Assembly (NCBI GenBank): GCA_012519125.1
Contig: JAAYQY010000237.1
Span: 1-6,544 of the forward strand
From: Spirochaetales bacterium
Lineage (GTDB): Bacteria > Spirochaetota > Spirochaetia > Sphaerochaetales > Sphaerochaetaceae
Direction: 5' to 3'
DNA: 6,544 nucleotides
Positions 1-5,833 of this stretch are shown here, piece after piece. Within the stretch, counting starts at the first letter, position 1. Each line of letters opens with the position of its first letter. The position numbers and the translations under genes are program-made. The notes beneath the pieces were generated by a model. That model worked only from the letters and a program-made list of their open reading frames with translations. It was not told the origin of the DNA and made no database searches.

Positions 1-39
1 AAACCTGTTTCGTATCTTGGATAGGCACTGTTGTTTCAT
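1..39 (-). CDS. Start of an unidentified gene, cut by the left edge
   Basis: Only the first 13 codons lie in the window, reading MKQQCLSKIRNRF and then leaving at the edge. The start is supported by a good Shine-Dalgarno sequence, AGGGAGAG on the minus strand (51-44), four bases before the ATG. The N-terminus is basic and carries one cysteine at residue 5. It is too short for any domain or family to be seen, so no function is proposed. The gene lies downstream of radC in the same direction, but 149 bases away and beyond a terminator-like hairpin, so it probably has its own promoter; I found no convincing -35/-10 pair for it. Confidence 0.6.
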   Translation of the reverse strand, partial: MKQQCLSKIRNRF

Positions 40-96
40 GATTCTCTCCCTATGTTCAAATACTCTCTATAGACTGTTCTGGGTCTTGGCAGGACT

Positions 97-171
97 TGAA
101 AGAAAACCAGGTGCAACCAAAACCAGTAGGGAAGATTTGGTTTCATGGCGACCAAGGAGGTTGCACCTGGT
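97..171 (-). terminator. Likely Rho-independent terminator after radC, long inverted repeat
   Basis: Two perfect 13-base arms, ACCAGGTGCAACC at 106-118 and its reverse complement at 159-171, enclose 40 bases. On the minus strand the stem is followed directly by GGTTTTCTTTC, a T-rich run as expected of an intrinsic terminator for radC. A second stem lies inside, AAACCA pairing with TGGTTT (138-143 with 120-125), leaving a one-sided 15-base bulge at 144-158. The loop is larger than in a simple terminator, so the element could also be a dispersed intergenic repeat that doubles as a terminator. No such T run follows the stem on the plus strand. Confidence 0.6.
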
Positions 172-188
172 AACAACGTACTCTTTCT

Positions 189-872
189 TTAAAACAGATT
201 GCCCTCCAACATGGATAGATACCCTTCCTCACCAAATATGAGATGGTCCAGAATCTTAATGCCAAGAATGTCTCCGGCTTGCCTGAGCCTTCTGGTCACA
301 TCCTTGTCCTCGATGCTGGGATCCAGATTGCCGCTGGGATGATTGTGGGCGACAATGATGGCGGTAGCCCGTTCCTTCACCGCTTCGGTGAAGACCTCGC
401 GAGGGTGGACGAGGGTTCTGTTCACCAAGCCGATCGAGCAGACATTCACCGAGAGCACCTCGTGGGCACCATTGAGGCAGACACTGAGAAAGTGCTCCTG
501 CATGCGGGTTGCATAGTGCCTGATAAGGGGATAGATGTCTGCCGGGGTGGAAATCTGTCGTCGTTTGGAAGGAAGCCTTCGTCTTCCCAGCTCAAGTGCT
601 GAGGCGATGAGCGTGCTCTTCGCTGTTCCCAGCCCTTGGATGGAGATCAGATCCTCATAGGCGACCGTGCTCTTCTTGTCCATCAGCTCCAAAAGGTCTT
701 TTGCGATGAGAGTCACCGATCGTTCGCGGTTTCCACTACCGATGAGGATGGCCAGCAGCTCCTGGTCGCTGAGCGACTGCGATCCACCAGCGATCATGCG
801 CTCACGGGGTCTGTCACAGACTGCCATGTCCTTGATTTTCTGTTCATTTGGGGTATTGATGAGGTATTTCAT
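189..872 (-). CDS. radC: RadC family JAB-domain protein
   Basis: The 228-residue product has the two-part layout of RadC (COG2003). An N-terminal helix-hairpin-helix segment is at about 73-98 (IQGLGTAKSTLIASALELGR), and the C-terminal JAB/MPN metalloprotease-like domain carries the metal motif H176-N-H178-PSG with D189, matching HxHx10D, plus a likely upstream Glu159 in HPREVF. The opening IKDMAVCDRPRERM and LSDQELLAILIGSG are also typical. The frame stays open upstream to an ATG at 956, but that would overlap the divergent merR start; the ATG at 872 gives normal family length and keeps the conserved opening intact. No strong Shine-Dalgarno precedes it. The family's biochemical role is unsettled: the name comes from a DNA-repair phenotype later traced to recG. 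Identity is firm, cellular function is not. Confidence 0.93.
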   Translation of the reverse strand: MKYLINTPNEQKIKDMAVCDRPRERMIAGGSQSLSDQELLAILIGSGNRERSVTLIAKDLLELMDKKSTVAYEDLISIQGLGTAKSTLIASALELGRRRLPSKRRQISTPADIYPLIRHYATRMQEHFLSVCLNGAHEVLSVNVCSIGLVNRTLVHPREVFTEAVKERATAIIVAHNHPSGNLDPSIEDKDVTRRLRQAGDILGIKILDHLIFGEEGYLSMLEGNLF

Positions 873-940
873 ACCAGCTAAGAGGCGGAGGGGGTTGGTT
901 TGCTTGAGTTTTGGTCTGATGGTGTGGTACAAATGCGAGT
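873..940. promoter_or_regulatory. Divergent radC/merR intergenic region with a possible merR promoter
   Basis: These 68 bases separate the two divergent starts. On the plus strand TTGAGT (904-909) lies 18 bases before TACAAA (928-933), which is preceded by TGTGG. MerR-type regulators usually act on promoters with long 19-20 base spacers, so an 18-base spacer with a poor -35 is suggestive at best. Transcription from it would begin about at the merR ATG. I found no clear dyad operator and no convincing promoter for radC here. Confidence 0.25.
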
Positions 941-1387
941 ATGCAGGAACAAACATATCGGATCGGGGAGTTGGCGAGAAAATGCAAGGTTACCGTTCGT
1001 ACCATCAGGTACTACGAGTCACTGGGCCTGCTCAAGACCAATCATCGCTCTGATGGAGGCCAGCGCTACTACACCGATGCCGATGTGGTCTACCTCAACC
1101 GAATTGCAGAACTGAAAGAGCTCGATTTCACCCTCAGCGAGATCAGGACAATCATTCTGATGGGCAGTGAGGATGCGACGGGGGAGAAGCGGCGCAACGA
1201 ACTGCTCAGACAGTACCGCAGCAAGCTCAGTGAAGCGTTGGAAAGGCAGGCAGCAATCGAGCGACGCGTCACCGACCTCTCTTGGCACATCCAGCAGCTG
1301 GAAACCAACGACGATTTCCAACAGTGCCCCGGTCTGATGTGCAAGAGTTGCACGTTCAAAGACCGCTGTCGCTTCAGGGAACTCTAG
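941..1387 (+). CDS. MerR-family transcriptional regulator with a cysteine-rich tail
   Basis: The 148-residue product starts with the MerR DNA-binding domain: helix-turn-helix at about 6-25 (YRIGELARKCKVTVRTIRYY), then the wing with GGQRYY at 39-44, and a long dimerisation helix at about 82-121. Proteins of this family bind as dimers between -35 and -10 and untwist the promoter when their signal is present. The C-terminus carries Cys129, Cys134, Cys137 and Cys143 (C-x4-C-x2-C-x5-C). SoxR has C-x2-C-x-C-x5-C for its [2Fe-2S] cluster, so a metal or redox sensor is plausible, but the spacing differs and the ligand is unknown. The ATG at 941 is the only possible start, since an in-frame stop lies at 917-919; only a weak GAG precedes it. 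Its target may be its own promoter or the divergent radC. Confidence 0.9.
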   Translation: MQEQTYRIGELARKCKVTVRTIRYYESLGLLKTNHRSDGGQRYYTDADVVYLNRIAELKELDFTLSEIRTIILMGSEDATGEKRRNELLRQYRSKLSEALERQAAIERRVTDLSWHIQQLETNDDFQQCPGLMCKSCTFKDRCRFREL

Positions 1388-2180
1388 AGAGCAGAAAATC
1401 TCCGATAAGCTTTGCCTGCCTGATCGCTTGCACCTTCAGTTGCAATGGCAGGTGCTGGTTGAAGAACATACACTCATAGGTAAGGTCTCCCTGATAGCCC
1501 ATCTCAGATAAGGCTGAGAGCACAGCTTCCCAATCAATCGTCCCATAGAAAGGCAAGAGGTGTTCATCAGCTCTGCCTTTATTGTCTGCAATGTGGGTGG
1601 CAACCAGATGCCTGCCCATCATGATGATATCCTTGACCAGATCATGGCCGCACATATGGGCATGGCCGGTATCGTAGCAGATACCGGCAAAGGGAGAAGC
1701 AAAACGTTCCACCAAAGCAATGAGATCGGCGATATCGGTAAGCTCTCCTTCCTCATTCAGATTCTCAAAAGCCAGTACCACACGAAATTCCTCAGCTGCC
1801 TTGAGGTAGGGGAGGAACGCATGGTGGTTCTCCTCAATGCTACCAGGTATCGGATGCACAACCAGAATTGGGATGCCGAGGAGGTGACAAATCTGGAGCG
1901 CGCGCGTAAGCAGCTCCTCCAGAATCTCCCCACTTCTCGCATAAGGAGCATGGGCTTGGTTGAAAACCAAGGTATGCTGGTGCCTCAGCTGACCCAACCG
2001 CTCTGCGTACTCTTTCCACTGCTCACCGGCAAGGCTTGCATTCGGGTTGAGCATCTCACAGAGATTGAGGTCGAGCACCCGAAACCCCTCTTTTGCATAG
2101 AGGGGCAACAGGTGGACCATCTCGGTTTTCGAACCATCACGGTTGAAGCTGATGAGGTTGGTGCTGGTAGCTATTCTCAC
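1374..2180 (-). CDS. Sugar phosphate isomerase/epimerase-like TIM-barrel enzyme
   Basis: The 268-residue product belongs to the AP-endonuclease-2/xylose-isomerase-like TIM-barrel family (COG1082). Recognisable stretches are MRIATSTN at the start, QAHAPY (75-80), LVVHP (106-110), LAFENLNEEG (136-145), CYDTGHAH (168-175), THIADNKGRADEHLLP (195-210) and TYE (234-236). They supply metal ligands His77, His109, Glu139, Asp170, His173, His196, Asp205, His207 and Glu236. Members isomerise or epimerise sugars or inositol derivatives; the substrate cannot be told here. The start is GTG, overlapping the stop of the sugar-binding protein gene as GTGA, with AAGG (2187-2184) three bases upstream. As last gene of the transporter operon it probably acts on the imported compound. 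Its 3' end overlaps merR by 14 bases. A true endonuclease IV is less likely from length and operon context. Confidence 0.85.
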   Translation of the reverse strand: MRIATSTNLISFNRDGSKTEMVHLLPLYAKEGFRVLDLNLCEMLNPNASLAGEQWKEYAERLGQLRHQHTLVFNQAHAPYARSGEILEELLTRALQICHLLGIPILVVHPIPGSIEENHHAFLPYLKAAEEFRVVLAFENLNEEGELTDIADLIALVERFASPFAGICYDTGHAHMCGHDLVKDIIMMGRHLVATHIADNKGRADEHLLPFYGTIDWEAVLSALSEMGYQGDLTYECMFFNQHLPLQLKVQAIRQAKLIGDFLLSRVP

Positions 2181-3520
2181 TGGCCTTGCATCCTCAGAAA
2201 CTCAGAGAAGTAGCTATTGATTTCCCTCTCCAGGGCTTTGCTGGTCTCTTCAGCACTCCTGTTCTCCTGGAGCATCTTCAGGATCCCGCTTTGGAAGGCG
2301 TAGTAGATTTGGTAGGCACTGGGAACCCAGATACCCTGAAGTTTGGGATTGCTTGCCATCAGCTGCCTGATCGCGACCCCATAGTGTGGGTTCTCGACAA
2401 GATGCTGTTCAAAAGCTTGCAACGAGTAGGTATCCTGATGCACCGGGAAGTAGCCGGTGGCAACATGCCACTTCAGTTGCTCCTCTGCGCTGGTGGCGAA
2501 CTTGACGAACTCCCAGGCAGCAGCTTGGTTGCCTGCTCCGTTGTCCAGAGCGTAGATGGCGCCTCCTCCGACATTCACTCCGCCGGTGGCTTTCTCATCG
2601 ACCATCGGGAAGTTGGCAACGCCAACCTCAAAGCGATCGCCGACCATGGAGAAGATGGTGGTCAGGTTGCTGGTGGATGCCACAATCATGGCAACCCTGC
2701 CGCTGGCAAAGGCCCCATTGAGATCGCTGGTAAGGTTTTCCACAGCACCGGTTGCATACAGCTCCTTCCAGCGTGAGAGGAAATTGACCATGGTTCCATT
2801 CTCATCGAAGAGTACCTTGGTGGGAGGCCCGGTATGCCCATTCTCCTCATCGGTGATGTAGCTCAGCCCGTTCTGTTGCCCGAGCCAGACGATCAGTTCA
2901 TAGGTGGTGGGGACGTTGGCAAACCCAAAGCGGGTTACCTTGCCCTTCTCATCGGTCTTGAGCAAGGCCTTTGCAGTGGTTCCCAGCTCCTTCAAGGTCT
3001 TGGGAGCATCTGTAATGCCCGCTTCCTCAAACGCTGTCTTGTTGTAGTAGAGCAAGATGGTGGAGCTGTTGAACGGCATCGCGATCATCTTGTTCTTGTA
3101 GGTCACCGACAGACGTGCAGCTTCAATGACATTTGCCAGGTCGTACCCGTCAGCTTTTGCAAGGTCCTCCATGGCGATCAACTTCTTTTGGTCGCGGATA
3201 TCCAACACTGCAGAGCCATCCAGCTGGACCAGATCGGGCAGATCACTGGTAGTGTTTGACTGAAGGATTGCCTTTGTCTTGGTCAGTACATCGTTTGACT
3301 TACCTTGGTACACAGTTTGGACCTGGATGCCTTTCTCCTTGCCGACCGTCGCATTGAAGGAGGCGACCAAGGCATCGGAAGCCTTGCCGGCCAACCCGCT
3401 GTTTGAGTGCCACCAGGTGATGGTCTTGACTTGGTCAAGGGGCTCTTCGGTAGCACCAAGGGCAAAAATGCCCTGAACCGTACTGAAAACTAGCAGTGCA
3501 ATGATAAGTAAACGTCTCAT
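2177..3520 (-). CDS. ABC sugar transporter, substrate-binding protein (UgpB type)
   Basis: This is a periplasmic extracellular solute-binding protein of the COG1653 group. Numbered from the first possible Met at 3526, it has a signal peptide MNMRRLLIIALLVFSTVQG with a likely cleavage after Ala-Leu-Gly24; there is no lipobox cysteine. The mature start TITWWHSNSG, the MPFNSSTILLYYNKTAFEEAG stretch (150-170), GGGAIYAL (320-327) and WHVATGYFPV (353-362) recall UgpB and related sugar-binding proteins. Two starts are possible: the ATG at 3526 overlaps the preceding stop as ATGA but has GGGAG right against it, while the ATG at 3520 has the same GGGAG six bases upstream, the better spacing; I chose the latter (447 residues). 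The substrate is unknown: a glycerol phosphate or a sugar are both possible, and the C-terminal GIWVPSAYQI does not look like UgpB's arginine-containing equivalent. Confidence 0.9.
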   Translation of the reverse strand: MRRLLIIALLVFSTVQGIFALGATEEPLDQVKTITWWHSNSGLAGKASDALVASFNATVGKEKGIQVQTVYQGKSNDVLTKTKAILQSNTTSDLPDLVQLDGSAVLDIRDQKKLIAMEDLAKADGYDLANVIEAARLSVTYKNKMIAMPFNSSTILLYYNKTAFEEAGITDAPKTLKELGTTAKALLKTDEKGKVTRFGFANVPTTYELIVWLGQQNGLSYITDEENGHTGPPTKVLFDENGTMVNFLSRWKELYATGAVENLTSDLNGAFASGRVAMIVASTSNLTTIFSMVGDRFEVGVANFPMVDEKATGGVNVGGGAIYALDNGAGNQAAAWEFVKFATSAEEQLKWHVATGYFPVHQDTYSLQAFEQHLVENPHYGVAIRQLMASNPKLQGIWVPSAYQIYYAFQSGILKMLQENRSAEETSKALEREINSYFSEFLRMQGQ

Positions 3521-3522
3521 GT

Positions 3523-4329
3523 TCATCTCCCGGTAAAGCGTGTGCTCACGCTGGTTTGGATAGGTTTGTGCATCACCACAAAGGCGATGAGAATCGGTGT
3601 CATCAAGAGGGTGATGGCCGCAAATTGCGGGCCATAGTCAAGGTTCTCGGAAAAACCGAGCATGGTGAGTGCTACCTGTACGGTACGCATCGCTTCACGG
3701 TTGGTGACCAGAAGCGGCCAGAGGTAGTCATTGAAAATGGTGGAGAAGGAGTGAATGGCCAAGGTGATGACTACCGCCTTGCTGATGGGAATCAAGAGGG
3801 TGGTAAGAAAGCGTGTATCGCTGCATCCCTCCAAAATTGCAGCCTCACGGTACTCTGGGCTCACCGTCTTGAAGTATTGGCGAAGCATGAAGATGTGGGT
3901 GGGTGCCAACAAGGAGGTGGCGATGATACCGAGGTAGGAATCTGTCAGCCTCAGGCTGCGGATGGTGGAGTAGTTGGCGATGAGCAAGGCATCGGAAGGC
4001 AGGAGCATCGTTGCAACAATCAACACAAAAAGGATATCCCTTCCCTTGAAGGTAAAGAATGAGAAGGTATAGGCAGCCAGTACACTGATAGTCATACGCA
4101 CTACAGTGCCAAGACTTGCGGTGATAAGAGAGTTGAAGAGAAAACGCTCCAGCTTCGACTCAGTGAAAGCCCTTCGGTAGTTTTCAAAGGTGGGTGCGCT
4201 GCTGAAAAGGCGTGCCGGTATGCTGGTGAAATCGGTATAGGTGAAGAATGATGCGCTGATCGAATAGAAAATCGGAAAGAAGATGACCAGCGAGAGGAGC
4301 GTAGCTGAGAGGGCGATGAGTTTTTTCAT
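3523..4329 (-). CDS. ABC sugar transporter permease (UgpE/MalG type)
   Basis: The 268-residue inner-membrane protein has about six hydrophobic segments (roughly 5-27, 68-91, 99-120, 133-150, 184-205, 236-254). The cytoplasmic coupling loop that contacts the ATPase is seen as EAAILEGCSDTRFLTTLLIP (162-181), matching EAA-x3-G with Pro181. This places it in the COG0395 group, the second of a permease pair. Its ATG overlaps the previous permease's stop as ATGA. A perfect AAGGAGG Shine-Dalgarno lies at 4347-4341, inside that gene and 11 bases from the ATG, a rather long gap. Its own stop overlaps or abuts the binding-protein start. The substrate cannot be inferred from a permease alone. Confidence 0.92.
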   Translation of the reverse strand: MKKLIALSATLLSLVIFFPIFYSISASFFTYTDFTSIPARLFSSAPTFENYRRAFTESKLERFLFNSLITASLGTVVRMTISVLAAYTFSFFTFKGRDILFVLIVATMLLPSDALLIANYSTIRSLRLTDSYLGIIATSLLAPTHIFMLRQYFKTVSPEYREAAILEGCSDTRFLTTLLIPISKAVVITLAIHSFSTIFNDYLWPLLVTNREAMRTVQVALTMLGFSENLDYGPQFAAITLLMTPILIAFVVMHKPIQTSVSTRFTGR

Positions 4330-5192
4330 TGGTAGTACACCCTCCTTCGTTCCAAGTGCAACAAGGAGAGCAGGATGGTGAAGGTAAGCAGAAACACTAC
4401 CGTGGCAATTGCCGAACCCATGGCATAGTTTCCGCTTTTGAACCCTTCCAGATACATCTGGTAGACCAGTGTCTGGGTTGAACGGAACGGTCCTCCCTCG
4501 GTAAGAATCAGTACCGGAGAGGAGATGAGCATGGCATCCTTGATGTTGGTCATCAGGACAAAGACGAGGGAGGGGGCGATGAGCGGCAACTGAAGGTAGC
4601 GGAAAATACTCATCTTTCCCGCTCCTTCAAGATTTGCCACTTCCACCAGCTCCTTGGGTACATTGCGTAGTGCTGCCGAGAGCAACAGAAAGTTGAATCC
4701 GATGTCCAGATACACTCCCGCGATAACCAAGAGAGCCATTGCTGCCTTCGGGTCGTTGAACCACTGGATATCAGAGCCAATGAGATGGTTGATGATCCCT
4801 ATGGAGGGGTTGAACATCATCTTGATGATCATCATAGCGCTGGACAGCCCTACTGCCATGGGAAGGAAAAAGAAGATCTGGTTGAGGGTGGCAAGCTTTC
4901 CCTCCCTATTGGAGAGCAGGGCGGCTGCAAGGCAGATGGTGATGTTGGTAGGAACAAAGAAGAGAGTGAAGCGCAGGGTATTGGAGAGGCTGGCCTGGAA
5001 GGATTCACTTCCAAAGAGTCGTTGGTAGTTTTCCACTCCTACGAACTGCATGCGCACTCCTCCCAAGTTGACCGTATGGAAGCTGTTGAGAATCGTGATC
5101 ACGAAGGGACGATAGGCGAACACCACTGCCAGAAGCAGGGCGGGAAGTACAAGTGCGTAGGGTTTGACGTTCCAGGTTCTGTATATCTTCAT
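4326..5192 (-). CDS. ABC sugar transporter permease (UgpA/MalF type)
   Basis: First gene of the operon, 288 residues, COG1175 group. Hydrophobic segments lie at about 13-35, 71-95, 105-125, 150-172, 205-225 and 258-280. The coupling loop reads ELVEVANLEGAGKMSIFRYLQ, with Glu184, Gly190 and Pro203; it has EVA in place of the usual EAA. The conserved ILTEGGPFRSTQTLVYQMYLEGF (228-250) is typical of sugar permeases of this class. It would form the membrane channel as a heterodimer with the next permease. The ATG at 5192 is preceded only by a weak GATAAGA-like sequence. No ATPase gene accompanies the set, so the pair must use one encoded elsewhere, as is common for sugar importers of this class. 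Confidence 0.92.
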   Translation of the reverse strand: MKIYRTWNVKPYALVLPALLLAVVFAYRPFVITILNSFHTVNLGGVRMQFVGVENYQRLFGSESFQASLSNTLRFTLFFVPTNITICLAAALLSNREGKLATLNQIFFFLPMAVGLSSAMMIIKMMFNPSIGIINHLIGSDIQWFNDPKAAMALLVIAGVYLDIGFNFLLLSAALRNVPKELVEVANLEGAGKMSIFRYLQLPLIAPSLVFVLMTNIKDAMLISSPVLILTEGGPFRSTQTLVYQMYLEGFKSGNYAMGSAIATVVFLLTFTILLSLLHLERRRVYYQ

Positions 5193-5210
5193 GCCATCTT
5201 ATCCGGTCAG

Positions 5211-5240
5211 ATACTAACGCCTTTCGGTTGCAAAGGGCAA
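5211..5240 (-). promoter_or_regulatory. Weak candidate promoter for the transporter operon
   Basis: On the minus strand TTGCCC (5240-5235) and TAGTAT (5216-5211) are 18 bases apart, each matching four of six consensus bases. Transcription would start near 5204, leaving a short leader of about 12 bases before the first permease. Another -10-like TAATAC lies further up at 5267-5262 without a good -35. The call rests on consensus likeness only. Confidence 0.2.
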
Positions 5241-5261
5241 GGGTAACTGAGGCTAAATTCT

Positions 5262-5288
5262 GTATTAGGAAAGAAATACCTAACGTTA
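5262..5288. promoter_or_regulatory. Overlapping inverted repeats, possible MarR operator
   Basis: Three small dyads are packed together between the divergent genes: GTATT/AATAC (5262-5266 and 5275-5279), TTAGG/CCTAA (5265-5269 and 5279-5283), and the perfect palindrome TAACGTTA (5281-5288). MarR dimers normally bind imperfect palindromes of this overall size beside or between their own gene and the target operon. The position fits control of the transporter operon, but the arms are short and no family consensus is matched. Confidence 0.35.
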
Positions 5289-5310
5289 TGAGCCTGTACG
5301 TCAGCTTTTC

Positions 5311-5350
5311 AGAGAAAAAACCTTACGTGCCATTTTGCTAAGGAAGGTTT
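5311..5350 (-). terminator. Weak terminator-like hairpin upstream of the operon
   Basis: On the minus strand AAACCTT (5350-5344) can pair with AAGGTTT (5324-5318), or alternatively CCTTA (5343-5339) with TAAGG (5325-5321); both are followed by six T residues and CTCT. The stems are short and A/T-rich, and the two exclude each other. It could stop stray transcription coming out of the marR region, act as an attenuator if a promoter lies upstream, or be chance. Confidence 0.3.
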
Positions 5351-5392
5351 CTTGCTCTTGCATTTTGGTCATGCTTTGGACACCATAGGAGC

Positions 5393-5833
5393 ATGTATAC
5401 CGACAAGAACCTTGGTGAGCAGTTGCTCACTACCCTTGATGCATGCAACGCACAGATTCAGGCAACGTTTACCGAACTGTTGGAGCCGTATGATCTGACG
5501 CTCACTGAATACCGGGCTCTTCAGATTCTCTGGACAGAGGACGGTCTTGCATCCAAGCAGTTGGCAAGGAAACTCGGGAAAGAGGGGAGCTCGATCACGC
5601 CCATGGTAAAGAGTCTGGAAGAAAAACACTTTGTCCAGAGGCGGGAGAATCCAGCAGATGCACGTTCTGCCTGTGTGTTTCTCACCGAGAAAGGCAAGCA
5701 AGCCCGCATTCCTGCCAGGACCCTCGATGGCCAGCTCCTTGCGTGCTTGAAGCACAGCGGCAGCTTACAGGAAGCAGATCTCTACACCCTGCTTAGGCTT
5801 TTGGACAAGGCACTCATTTCCCTTAGAACGTGA
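5393..5833 (+). CDS. MarR-family transcriptional regulator
   Basis: The 146-residue product has the MarR winged-helix fold (COG1846): N-terminal dimerisation helix at about 5-32, LTLTEYRALQILW (35-47), helix-turn-helix with ASKQLARKLGKEGSSITPMV (53-72), and a wing with the family D-x-R as Asp89-Ala-Arg91, followed by LTEKGK. Further helices at about 103-143 complete the dimer interface. Such proteins usually repress, and release DNA when they bind a small ligand. Divergent placement 200 bases from the transporter operon suggests that it controls that operon and itself; this is inference. The ATG has TAGGAG close upstream with only one base between, an unusually tight spacing; a TTG at 5423 is an alternative but would shorten the first helix. 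The 3' end overlaps the convergent barrel gene by 11 bases. Confidence 0.9.
   Translation: MYTDKNLGEQLLTTLDACNAQIQATFTELLEPYDLTLTEYRALQILWTEDGLASKQLARKLGKEGSSITPMVKSLEEKHFVQRRENPADARSACVFLTEKGKQARIPARTLDGQLLACLKHSGSLQEADLYTLLRLLDKALISLRT

Noticed and set aside
154..163. AAGGAGG followed by TTG on the plus strand, as a gene start
   Set aside because: The sequence is part of the repeat arm; the TTG is too close and the frame that follows runs antisense into radC.
17..241. Plus-strand open frame of 74 codons over the left intergenic region
   Set aside because: It crosses the inverted repeat and runs antisense into the 3' end of radC; its product looks like no protein, and the left edge is better explained by a minus-strand gene with a good Shine-Dalgarno.
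873..956. Longer radC start at 956, adding 28 residues
   Set aside because: It would overlap the first bases of the divergent merR gene, and the extra residues do not resemble RadC, whose conserved opening begins after the Met at 872.
1382..1389. Palindrome CTCTAGAG at the merR stop as a bidirectional terminator
   Set aside because: The dyad has no loop and no flanking T or A run, so it cannot form a terminator hairpin.
1560..2213. Plus-strand open frame of 217 codons
   Set aside because: It is antisense to the TIM-barrel gene, whose motifs and operon overlaps are clear; the plus-strand product shows no domain.
5393..5755. Minus-strand open frames opposite marR
   Set aside because: They are shadows of the marR coding sequence, which has a clear winged-helix motif set.
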